Translations under genes and position numbers: made by a program
DNA from: Actinosynnema sp. ALI-1.44
GTDB lineage: Bacteria; Actinomycetota; Actinomycetes; Mycobacteriales; Pseudonocardiaceae
Assembly (NCBI RefSeq): GCF_001984155.1
Contig: NZ_MTQO01000043.1
Span: 1 to 64,000 of the forward strand
Direction: 5' to 3'
Length of the DNA: 64,000 nt
Notes under the pieces: model-generated
What the model saw: only the letters and a program-made list of their open reading frames with translations
Told to the model about the DNA's origin: nothing
Databases searched by the model: none
Shown here: positions 42,423 to 49,978 of the stretch, piece by piece
How the letters are laid out: each line of letters starts with the position of its first letter
Numbering within the stretch: the first letter of the stretch is position 1

Positions 42423-42452
42423 CAGGTGACCTCTCAGCGACATCCAACCGTG

Positions 42453-42472
42453 CTTAGTAAGGCTAACCTAAG
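42453..42472. promoter_or_regulatory. IdeR/DmdR-type iron box
   Basis: CTTAGTAAGGCTAACCTAAG matches the actinobacterial iron-box consensus closely on its right half (GGCTAACCTAA identical) and less well on the left. It lies 50 bp before the siderophore-binding protein start and 31 bp upstream of the divergent AraC-type gene, consistent with Fe-dependent repression of both. Confidence 0.75.
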
Positions 42473-42521
42473 TCGTCGTCCGCCCCTGCAGACCCCCTAT
42501 GACCTGGAGGAACAGGTTTTC

Positions 42522-43517
42522 ATGACGGTCAGCCGTCCACAGCGCCTCATCGCCGCACTGGCCGTCGCGCTCACCATGGCGTCGGGATGCGCCGCCGAGA
42601 CGAACGCGTCCGGTCAGGGCTCCGCACCCACCCGTGTGGTCAAAGCCGACAACGGCGACATCACCATCCCGGCGGACCCCAAGCGCGTGATCGCGACCGG
42701 ATACGCGGTGCCCGTGCTGATCGAGAGCGATGCCGCGCTCGTCGGCATCTCCACGTGGAAACGCGGCCTCGAGATGATGACCCCCGAGCACCGCGCCAAG
42801 TACGACAAGGTCCCGAAGGTCGCCGGTGAGCTCGCCGCGGAGACCAACTACGAGGCGATCGCCGCGGCCAAGCCCGACCTGATCGTGATCGGCGTGCCCA
42901 AGCCGGTGCTCGCCGACATCGACCTCAACCGGCTCAAGTCCGTCGCACCGGTCGTCGCGATCGGGCCGAACGTTCCGTACCAGTGGCGGGAACTGTCCCG
43001 GCGTCAGGCCGACGCCGCGGGCCGGGCAGGCAACTTCGACGCGGCCAAGGCGGCGTACGACAAGAAGGCGGGCGAGCTGAAGGCCAAGTACGCGGGCGTC
43101 TTGAAAGGACTGAAGTTCGGCCACGTCGGTGGCTACGGCGACGTGTCGGCGGGCAACTTCCAGCGCGAGTTCGCCGGGTCGTGGGGCACGAACGTGGGCG
43201 CCGACATCGGCATGGAGTACTACGGCGAGGTCAAGAAGAAGGGCCCGGGTTCGCAGAGCGTCTCCGAGACGCCGTCGATCGAGGAACTGCCCCAGAGCTT
43301 CGGCCAGGCCGACGCGGTCACGTACACGCTCGAGCCGAACGGCCAGGTCGGCGCGTCCGTGAAGTACGTGCTGGACTCCCCGCTGTGGAAGGACCTCCCC
43401 GCGGTCAAGGCGGGCAGGACGTTCGCGGTGCGCTACACCCAGGCGTCCACCTATCCGTCCGCGATGTTCACCCTGGACTCGCTCGACAAGGCGCTTGCGC
43501 CGATGCTGACCCGATGA
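42522..43517 (+). CDS. Iron-siderophore ABC transporter substrate-binding lipoprotein
   Basis: 331 aa from ATG 42522, after GGAGGAACAGG. The signal peptide ends in lipobox MASGC with Cys23 as the lipidated residue. The FecB/BtuF-type periplasmic-binding fold is shown by RVIATGYAVPVLIESDAALVG, YEAIAAAKPDLIVIG, and a late DSPLWKDLPAVKAGRTFAV. It is the surface receptor for a ferric siderophore. It overlaps the siderophore-interacting protein gene by 4 bp; an iron box precedes it. Confidence 0.94.
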   Translation: MTVSRPQRLIAALAVALTMASGCAAETNASGQGSAPTRVVKADNGDITIPADPKRVIATGYAVPVLIESDAALVGISTWKRGLEMMTPEHRAKYDKVPKVAGELAAETNYEAIAAAKPDLIVIGVPKPVLADIDLNRLKSVAPVVAIGPNVPYQWRELSRRQADAAGRAGNFDAAKAAYDKKAGELKAKYAGVLKGLKFGHVGGYGDVSAGNFQREFAGSWGTNVGADIGMEYYGEVKKKGPGSQSVSETPSIEELPQSFGQADAVTYTLEPNGQVGASVKYVLDSPLWKDLPAVKAGRTFAVRYTQASTYPSAMFTLDSLDKALAPMLTR

Positions 43518-44320
43518 CCAGGACGATCCACCCCGACTTCGCCGACCGGGTCGCCGCGCACCAGCGCACCGGCCGCGGCGCGCTCCGGATCCCGTACCCG
43601 ATCGGGGTCTGCACGGTCCCGGTCGTGGCCCGTACGGACCTCACGCCGTTCATGGTGCGGCTGGAGCTCAACGGCCCCGACCTGGCCAGGTTCCACTCCT
43701 ACCAGGCGGACGACCACGTCAAGATCGTCTTCCCGGACGAGGACGGCACCTGGCGCCGCCCGGTCCGCAACGGCAACCAGATGCTCGACTGGCCGCACCC
43801 GATGCCGCTCACCCGCGACTACACCGTCCGCCGGTACACCGGCGAGACGCTGGTGCTCGACATCGTCCTGCACGAAGGCGGGATCGCCGCGGAATGGGCG
43901 CGGACCGCGCAGGTCGGCGAAGAGGTCACCGTCGCGGGGCCGCCCGGCGGCAAGGCGTTCCCGTACACGCACGACCACTACGTCCTCGCCGTGGACTCCA
44001 CCGGCCTGCCCGCGGCGGCGCGGTGGCTCGAGGAGGCCCCGGCCGGTCCAGGCGTCCACCTCGTGGTCGAAGTGGACGACCCGGTCGAGCACGACTACCC
44101 GTTGCCGTCGCGTGACGGCGTGGAGATCGTCCGCCTGGTCAGGGACGGGACCGGATCGGCGCTCGCCGCCACGGTGTCCGGACTGGCCGTACCGGACGAC
44201 ACGTTCCTGTTCGCGGCCGGTGAGGCGGGCGACATCAAGCCGCTGCGCACGTGGCCGAAGGACATGGCCTCGATCACCGGCTACTGGAAACGCGGAGTTG
44301 CCGGGCTTGAACGCGAGTAG
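43514..44320 (+). CDS. Siderophore-interacting protein (FAD-dependent ferric-siderophore reductase)
   Basis: 268 aa. FAD-binding motif RDYTVRRYTGETLVLDIVLH, then WARTAQVGEEVTVAGPPGG, and a NAD(P)H-binding C-terminal half ending in WPKDMASITGYWKRG, the ViuB/SIP family signature. It reduces ferric siderophore in the cytoplasm so that iron is released. Its stop overlaps the start of the first permease by about 14 bp. Confidence 0.94.
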   Translation: MTRTIHPDFADRVAAHQRTGRGALRIPYPIGVCTVPVVARTDLTPFMVRLELNGPDLARFHSYQADDHVKIVFPDEDGTWRRPVRNGNQMLDWPHPMPLTRDYTVRRYTGETLVLDIVLHEGGIAAEWARTAQVGEEVTVAGPPGGKAFPYTHDHYVLAVDSTGLPAAARWLEEAPAGPGVHLVVEVDDPVEHDYPLPSRDGVEIVRLVRDGTGSALAATVSGLAVPDDTFLFAAGEAGDIKPLRTWPKDMASITGYWKRGVAGLERE

Positions 44321-45287
44321 GACAGCGGTTCTCGCCGGTTGCGCAGTCGTCCTGGGCGCCGTCGCTGTGGTGAGTATGGGGGTCGGCGCCCAGGCATTGG
44401 CCCCTGCCCAGGTGTGGCAGGCGTTGGTGTCGCCGGGGATGAGCGACGCCGACACGATCGTGCGGGACATCCGGCTCCCGCGCATGGTCCTCGCGCTCGC
44501 GGTCGGCGCCGCTCTCGCCGCCGCGGGCGCGCTCCTGCAGACCGCGACCCGCAACGACCTCGCCGACCCCGGCATCCTCGGCGTGACGGCGGGCGCGGGG
44601 TTCGCGATCACCCTCGGCACCGTGCTCGGGCTGACCGGTACGCAGTACGGCCAGCTGGTCGTCGCGGTCGTCGGTGCGGGGATCGCCGCCGTGGTCGTCT
44701 ACTCGGTCGGCCGCTCGTCCCCGCTGCGGCTGCTGCTTGCCGGGTTCGCGCTGAGCATGGTGCTCGCCGGGCTGTCGCTCGGGCTGCGGCTGATCGTGCC
44801 CGACGCGTTCGACCGGTTCCGGTTCTGGTCGGTGGGTTCGCTCGCCGGGCGTGAGCAGATCCCGTTGACCGTGCCGATCGTGGTCATCGTGATCGCGCTG
44901 GTCGGCTCGCTCATGGTGGCGCGGCAGCTGGAGGCGTTGCTGCTCGGCGAGGAAGTCGCGCAGTCGCTCGGGGTGAACGTGACCCGGACCCGGTTCGCCG
45001 TGCTCGTGCTGGTGACGCTGCTGGCCGGTGCGGCGACCGCGGTGGCGGGACCGATGGTGTTCGTCGGGCTGATCGTGCCGCACCTGGTGCGCCCGCTGGC
45101 CCGCAACTCGGTGCCGTGGCTGGTGGCGTTCACGATCGTGCTCGGTCCGGTGCTGATGCTCATCGCGGACATCGCCTCCCGGATACTGCTCAGGACCGGT
45201 GAGGTCCCGGCGTCGATCGTGCTCGCGGTCCTCGGCGGGCCCGTGCTGATCTGGGTGGTCCGCGACCGCAGGACGGCGCCGCTGTGA
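44307..45287 (+). CDS. FecCD-family siderophore permease (1)
   Basis: 326 aa from TTG 44307 (TTG 44298 is an alternative; no ATG or GTG fits). About nine membrane helices, with the FecCD signatures VRDIRLPRMVLALAVGAALA, GALLQTATRNDLADPGILGV and MVFVGLIVPHLVRPL. It forms a heterodimer with the next permease for import of ferric siderophore. Confidence 0.93.
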   Translation: MNASRTAVLAGCAVVLGAVAVVSMGVGAQALAPAQVWQALVSPGMSDADTIVRDIRLPRMVLALAVGAALAAAGALLQTATRNDLADPGILGVTAGAGFAITLGTVLGLTGTQYGQLVVAVVGAGIAAVVVYSVGRSSPLRLLLAGFALSMVLAGLSLGLRLIVPDAFDRFRFWSVGSLAGREQIPLTVPIVVIVIALVGSLMVARQLEALLLGEEVAQSLGVNVTRTRFAVLVLVTLLAGAATAVAGPMVFVGLIVPHLVRPLARNSVPWLVAFTIVLGPVLMLIADIASRILLRTGEVPASIVLAVLGGPVLIWVVRDRRTAPL

Positions 45288-46312
45288 TCGTGCTCCGAAG
45301 TGGACCGGTCTCGGTCCGGTTCGAACAGCGGACCGTCCGCATGACAGTCGTGCTGGTCGTGCTCGCGGCCGCGCTTGCGGTGCTCGGGCTGTGCCAGGGC
45401 GCGGTGTGGGTGACGCCAGGCGAGGTGCTCGCGGCGCTGGCCGGGCAAGGCGACTCGTCGGTCATCGTGGTGCAGTGGCGTCTGCCCAGAGTCGTCGGCG
45501 CACTCGTGTTCGGCGCCGCGCTCGCGCTGGCCGGGGCCGTGATCCAGGACCAGACCCGCAACCCGCTCGGCAGCCCCGACATGCTCGGCATCGACGCGGG
45601 CGCGTACACCGGTGCACTGCTGGTGATCACCGGGTTCGGATCCGCGGCGGCCGCGATGCCCGGACTGCTCAGCGTGGCCGCGATGGCGGGCGGCCTGCTG
45701 ACCGCGCTGCTGGTCTACGGCCTGTCGCTGCGGTCGCGCAACCGCGGCAAGCTGATCGTCGTCGGGATCGCGGTGAACGCGACGCTCACCGCGATCAACG
45801 CGTGGATCGTGCTGCGCGCGGAACTCGAGGTGGCCATCGCCGCGACCGGCTGGAGCGCGGGCTCGCTCAACGGCCTCGGCTGGGACGACCTGGGCATCCC
45901 GTTGGTCGTGCTCGGCGTGCTCGCAGGCACGTTGGTGGTGCTGTCGCGGTCGATGAACCAGGCCACCATCGGCGACGAGGTCGCCGTCGCCACGGGCGTC
46001 CGGCTTGGCCCGTTGCGACTGGTCACGGTGCTCGCGGCGGTCGGCTGCACGACCACGGTCACCGCTGTCACCGGCCCGATCGCGTTCATCGCACTCGCCG
46101 CGCCGCAGATCGGCAAACGCTTGTTCGGCACGTCCGGTGTCGGGTTGCTGCCCGCCGCGCTGACCGGCGGTGTCCTGCTGTTGACCGCGGATGTCACATC
46201 GCAGCTGGTGCTCGCGCCGATCGGGTTGCCGGTCGGTGTGATGACCACCGCGATCGGCGGCACCTACCTGCTCTGGTTGTTGATCGTGCAGGTTCGCCGC
46301 CGGACCCACTAG
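45284..46312 (+). CDS. FecCD-family siderophore permease (2)
   Basis: 342 aa, GTG start overlapping the previous stop by 4 bp. Same fold as permease 1: WRLPRVVGALVFGAALALAG, DQTRNPLGSPDMLGIDAG, and FIALAAPQIGKRLF in the place of the coupling helix. The family normally pairs with a FecE ATPase, but the next gene is a methyltransferase and no FecE-type gene is in this window, so the ATPase must come from elsewhere in the genome. Confidence 0.93.
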   Translation: MIVLRSGPVSVRFEQRTVRMTVVLVVLAAALAVLGLCQGAVWVTPGEVLAALAGQGDSSVIVVQWRLPRVVGALVFGAALALAGAVIQDQTRNPLGSPDMLGIDAGAYTGALLVITGFGSAAAAMPGLLSVAAMAGGLLTALLVYGLSLRSRNRGKLIVVGIAVNATLTAINAWIVLRAELEVAIAATGWSAGSLNGLGWDDLGIPLVVLGVLAGTLVVLSRSMNQATIGDEVAVATGVRLGPLRLVTVLAAVGCTTTVTAVTGPIAFIALAAPQIGKRLFGTSGVGLLPAALTGGVLLLTADVTSQLVLAPIGLPVGVMTTAIGGTYLLWLLIVQVRRRTH

Positions 46313-46347
46313 CGTTGGGGTGCGACGACGAGAAGGGGAAGCGGCGG

Positions 46348-47124
46348 ATGCCCGAGCAGACCCACAACGAAGCCGTTCGTGCCCAGTTCCGGATCCAGGC
46401 GCAGTCCTTCGGCACGTCGGGTTTCGCCGTGGCGGGCCTGGACTGGATCGTCGCGGCACTGGAGCCGTCGTCCAAGGACAACGTGCTCGACGTCGCCGCG
46501 GGCGCGGCACACGTCGGCCGCGCGCTGGCGCCGCACGTCACGCACGTCAGCGCGTTGGACCTCACGCCGGAGATGCTGCACCAGGGGCAACGCCTGGCCA
46601 CCGAGGCCGGGCTGCGCAACATCACGTTCCAACAGGGCGACGCGGTGGCGTTGCCGTGGCTCGACGGCCAGTTCGACCTGACCGTGTGCCGGTTGACGCT
46701 GCACCAGGTCGCCGATCCCGCGGCGGTGGTGCGCGAGATGGTCCGGGTCACCCGCAGGGGAGGCCGGATCGGCGTGGTCGACCTGACGGCCTCCGACGAC
46801 CCGGTGACCACGGCGGAAGCCGACCGGATCGAACGCCTCCGCGACCCCAGCCACGGCACGACGCTGACCGCGCACCAGATCCACGACCTGCTGACGGCCG
46901 CGGGCGCGCCGGTGGTGTCGGTGGAACGGCACGACCAGCCCGTCGACGTCGAGGACTGGATGGCACGCACCGGGACGAAACCGTTGATCCGCGACGTCAT
47001 CCGGGAACGGTTCGCGCACGAACTGAGCGGCGGGCAGCCGACCGGTTTGCGCCCGTACCTCGACAGCGAGGGGACGCTCTGGCTCACGCACACGTGGTCG
47101 ATGACCATCGCCCGCAAACCGTGA
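46348..47124 (+). CDS. SAM-dependent class I methyltransferase
   Basis: 258 aa from ATG 46348, after GAAGGGG. UbiE/COQ5-type core: NVLDVAAGAAHVGRALAPHV (motif I; GAGxGxxG is degenerate, with AAGAAHVG), VSALDLTPEMLHQGQ, and RLTLHQVADPAAVVREMVRV with VTRRGGRIGVVDLT. It follows the permease genes by 35 bp and probably shares their transcript. The substrate is unknown; siderophore modification or decoupling of uptake are only guesses. Confidence 0.88.
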   Translation: MPEQTHNEAVRAQFRIQAQSFGTSGFAVAGLDWIVAALEPSSKDNVLDVAAGAAHVGRALAPHVTHVSALDLTPEMLHQGQRLATEAGLRNITFQQGDAVALPWLDGQFDLTVCRLTLHQVADPAAVVREMVRVTRRGGRIGVVDLTASDDPVTTAEADRIERLRDPSHGTTLTAHQIHDLLTAAGAPVVSVERHDQPVDVEDWMARTGTKPLIRDVIRERFAHELSGGQPTGLRPYLDSEGTLWLTHTWSMTIARKP

Positions 47125-47127
47125 AGC

Positions 47128-47346
47128 TCATTGTTTCCCACGGCTGACTGCCCGAATCAGCGCCGTGGTGGCGAGCAGGCTCGTGGTGGTGGCCACGGCC
47201 GTGCCGCCGAATCGGAAAACCGCCAACACGGCTGCCGCCACAACTCCCAAGGCGACCACCAGTATCACGGTGTGCCAAGTCCTGCGCGTGTCCGCGAGGA
47301 CGTATCGCAGCAGTTCGCAGAACGATCTGGTCGACGGTCTTGACAT
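47128..47346 (-). CDS. Small membrane protein
   Basis: 72 aa from ATG 47346 (an upstream in-frame start adds a Cys-rich stretch that looks non-coding). The N-terminal 30 residues are hydrophilic and basic (RSFCELLRYVLADTRRTW), followed by two hydrophobic stretches (ILVVALGVVAAAVLAVF, AVATTTSLLATTALI). It is divergent from the XRE-deformylase gene with 131 bp between starts and may be a regulated partner. No family recognised. Confidence 0.7.
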   Translation of the reverse strand: MSRPSTRSFCELLRYVLADTRRTWHTVILVVALGVVAAAVLAVFRFGGTAVATTTSLLATTALIRAVSRGKQ

Positions 47347-47477
47347 TGTGCTACTTCCCTCTGCGCCGGTCGTGTCCCTTGACCTGGCCAGAACACCTGT
47401 GTAGTGCTGAGTGCAGCCACGGTGCACGGGCACTCACGGTTCGATCCCACACGCTCACGGATGGGCAAGGGGGCGCA

Positions 47478-48986
47478 ATGGCCGACGATCTTGGATCGCA
47501 GCCGGACGAAGGAGAAAGCACAGGTGCCTTCTCCCGTGCGTTCAGCGACATCCGGCAGCGGCGGGGTCTTTCCAGGAACGCGCTGGCCAAACTGATGAAC
47601 TACAGCAGATCGTACGTGTCGAAAGTCGAGTCAGGAGCCGAGCGCCCGTCGCGGAATTTCCTGAGCAGCGCCGAACGCGCGATGAATGACAACGGCACTC
47701 TCCGCCGCGCGTACGCCGAGTCCTTCGAAAACAGGACGGACGACCTGCACCTGCGTGAGGCGGCGGAAATGGTGACCGACGACGGCACCATCCAAGTTCT
47801 GCGGGAAGAGTCGGCGCTGCGCTACGACAACCGCGTCTATCGGCTCAACCAGCGGAGACTGTTGCTCAACAACGGTACACGCCCGATCGATCGCTACCTG
47901 ATCCGAATCGCCGTCGGGAAGTTCCCCGACGATCCGAAGTTGTGCGACCTGTTGTACAGCCAGAATCCCGTGACCTGGGACGAACTCGATCTCCGGGCGT
48001 GGCGGGGCACCGAGCGCACCAAACCGATGCGGTGGGCGGTGCACCACGACAAGCCGGACTTCAAGGAGGTGTGGCTCAGGTTCGGCGGGGACAACGGGCA
48101 CTTCCCGCTGTACCCGGGAGAATCGGGCTGGATCGAGTACGAGTACACGGTCGACGAACAGCACTGGGGAGACTGGTACCAGCGCACGATCCGGCTGCCC
48201 ACGCGGCACCTTTCGATCCGGCTGGACTTTCCTGCGGCATTCGACATGACCGCGTGGGGTTTGTACACGTCGATGTGGAACGACGCCATGCCCTTCGCGA
48301 CGCCCATCCAGAGTTTCACCGAGAACGGTCGTCAGATATTCCTGTGGGCCACCGACAACCCGCCGGTCGGCTCCCGCTACCGGGTCGAGTGGAAAGTCGT
48401 CTACTCGCCGCACCCCGTCGACGAACCCGGGCAGTCCGCGCGGCCGAGCCAGAACATGAAAGCACTGGGAATCAGGCAACGCGACGACGACATCCTGCGG
48501 CGCCGGGCCCGTGAGTTCGAGTTGCCGCTGGAGCGCAACGACGCGGAGCGGACGATATCGGAGCTGCGGTCGGCGCTGAACCGGGTGGCGCTCGCGCACG
48601 TTTTCGCCAAGGGGTCGAGCATCTCGGCCCAGCAGATCGGGATCGACCGGGCCGCGGCGATCGTGCGGTCGGTGGAGGGCGAGATGATCGAACTGCTGAA
48701 TCCTCGGATCATCCGCTTCAGCGACCAGATCGACGAGCAGTACGAGGGCTGCCTGAGCTTCTTCGACGTCCGCGGCGTCGTACCGCGCGCCCTGCACGTC
48801 GAGGTCGTCCACACGAACCTCGACGGGTCCCACCGGATCACCGTTTTCGAACGGGCCGTCGCCAGGCTGGTGGCGCACGAGGTCGATCACCTCAACGGTC
48901 TGCTCTACACCGACCGCATGGTCGAAGGCGCGCACCTCATCCCGGTCGAGCAGTACGACGGCGTCGGCAAGAAGTGGGAGATCTGA
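47478..48986 (+). CDS. XRE-family HTH regulator fused to a peptide-deformylase domain
   Basis: 502 aa from ATG 47478, after AAGGGGG. Residues about 18-70 are an XRE helix-turn-helix (RRGLSRNALAKLMNYSRSYV, then SKVESGAERPSRN). Residues about 100-340 are an uncharacterised beta-rich middle domain with PFATPIQSFTENGRQIFLWA and several Trp residues. Residues about 375-490 are a peptide deformylase: motif 1 GSSISAQQIG with Gln386, motif 2 YEGCLSF with Cys425, motif 3 AHEVDHLNG with His467, Glu468 and His471. Cys-to-His spacing is 42, the same as in E. coli Def (Cys90, His132). All metal ligands and the catalytic Glu are kept, so the domain could be active. A sensory role on N-formyl peptides is inferred. 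Confidence 0.88.
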   Translation: MADDLGSQPDEGESTGAFSRAFSDIRQRRGLSRNALAKLMNYSRSYVSKVESGAERPSRNFLSSAERAMNDNGTLRRAYAESFENRTDDLHLREAAEMVTDDGTIQVLREESALRYDNRVYRLNQRRLLLNNGTRPIDRYLIRIAVGKFPDDPKLCDLLYSQNPVTWDELDLRAWRGTERTKPMRWAVHHDKPDFKEVWLRFGGDNGHFPLYPGESGWIEYEYTVDEQHWGDWYQRTIRLPTRHLSIRLDFPAAFDMTAWGLYTSMWNDAMPFATPIQSFTENGRQIFLWATDNPPVGSRYRVEWKVVYSPHPVDEPGQSARPSQNMKALGIRQRDDDILRRRAREFELPLERNDAERTISELRSALNRVALAHVFAKGSSISAQQIGIDRAAAIVRSVEGEMIELLNPRIIRFSDQIDEQYEGCLSFFDVRGVVPRALHVEVVHTNLDGSHRITVFERAVARLVAHEVDHLNGLLYTDRMVEGAHLIPVEQYDGVGKKWEI

Positions 48987-49076
48987 CAGGCGGTGTCCTG
49001 TCCTCGTGCGACCAGTTCGGTCAGTGGTGGTGTCCATACATTCAGAGAGAGGAAGTTCAGCAGCGAAGGAGACACC

Positions 49077-49175
49077 ATGCCACCGGCCGGGACGCTTCCA
49101 CTTCACGGCCATGGCGGGCCTGGAAACCGCGCTGGGAGAACTCAGGGGGCGGTGAACGTGGGAAGCGTCCCGTAG
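49077..49175 (+). CDS. Possible 32-residue small ORF with strong ribosome-binding site
   Basis: ATG 49077 follows GAAGGAG at optimal spacing and gives a Gly/Pro/His-rich 32-residue peptide (MPPAGTLPLHGHGGPG at the start) ending at a TAG at 49173. It is 90 bp after the XRE-deformylase gene and overlaps the 3' end of the ECF S-component gene on the other strand. It could be a small peptide product or chance; no family is recognised. Confidence 0.3.
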   Translation: MPPAGTLPLHGHGGPGNRAGRTQGAVNVGSVP

Positions 49176-49978
49176 GAGGCCTTGCGGGACGCTCGTCGCA
49201 GCGTGGCCAGCACAGCGGGGCCGATCACCAGGATCGCGACGGTGTTGGTGATCGCCCGGCCGGTGTCCCAGCCCGCCGTCGACGTCAACAGGGTGAACAC
49301 CGCGAAGCGGTGCAGGTTCTCCCAGACCGAGTCGCCGGGGACGTAGGAGATGTGGCCGTCGTGGTACGGCACCTCCGCGGTGGTGATGAACGGCCAGAAC
49401 CACAGGTTCATCAGGAACCCGAACACGTACGCCACGACGATCCCGTAGCCGACGAGCATGGCGATCTCCGCCTTGCCGGTCACCCTGCGCGGCAACAGCC
49501 CCGCGCCCATCCCGATCCACGCCGAGCACAGCATCTGGAACGGCAGCCACGGGCCGACGCCCGCCGTCAGCAGCGCGGAAGCGAACAGCGAAGTGCACCC
49601 GAGGACGAACCCGAATCCCGCGCCGAACGCCCGTCCGGCGAGCACGAGCATGAAGAACACCGTTTCGATGCCCGCCGTGCCCGCGCCGAGTGGCCGCAGT
49701 GCCGCGTTCACCGCGGACAGCACACCGAGCATCGCCAGGGCTTTCGAGTCCATGCCGCCCTCGGACAGTTCGGCGAGCACGATCACGATCAGGATCGGCA
49801 GGATGCCGATGAAGATGAACGGTGCGTCCGGCCCGTGCTGCATGCTCTGCGGCTCCACCCGCACCAGCAGCGGCCAGACGAACATCATCAGCCCGGCCAG
49901 CGAAGCCAGGCCCAGCACGATCGCCGAGCGCGGTCCGAGGCGGACAGCCTGGTCCGCGCGCCCCCAGGTCTTCTTCAC
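49142..49978 (-). CDS. ECF transporter substrate-binding S component (probable cobalamin)
   Basis: 278 aa, GTG start overlapping the EcfA stop by 4 bp. About six to seven membrane helices with the ECF S-component pattern: SAIVLGLASLAGLMMFVWPLL, AGIETVFFMLVLAGRAFGAGFG, LGCTSLFASALLTAGVGPWLP, FQMLCSAWIGMGAGLLPRR, and a C-terminal amphipathic end. It is the vitamin-binding subunit. Cobalamin is inferred from the riboswitch at the head of the operon; the sequence does not obviously match the CbrT-type cobalamin S component. Confidence 0.85.
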   Translation of the reverse strand: MKKTWGRADQAVRLGPRSAIVLGLASLAGLMMFVWPLLVRVEPQSMQHGPDAPFIFIGILPILIVIVLAELSEGGMDSKALAMLGVLSAVNAALRPLGAGTAGIETVFFMLVLAGRAFGAGFGFVLGCTSLFASALLTAGVGPWLPFQMLCSAWIGMGAGLLPRRVTGKAEIAMLVGYGIVVAYVFGFLMNLWFWPFITTAEVPYHDGHISYVPGDSVWENLHRFAVFTLLTSTAGWDTGRAITNTVAILVIGPAVLATLRRASRKASYGTLPTFTAP

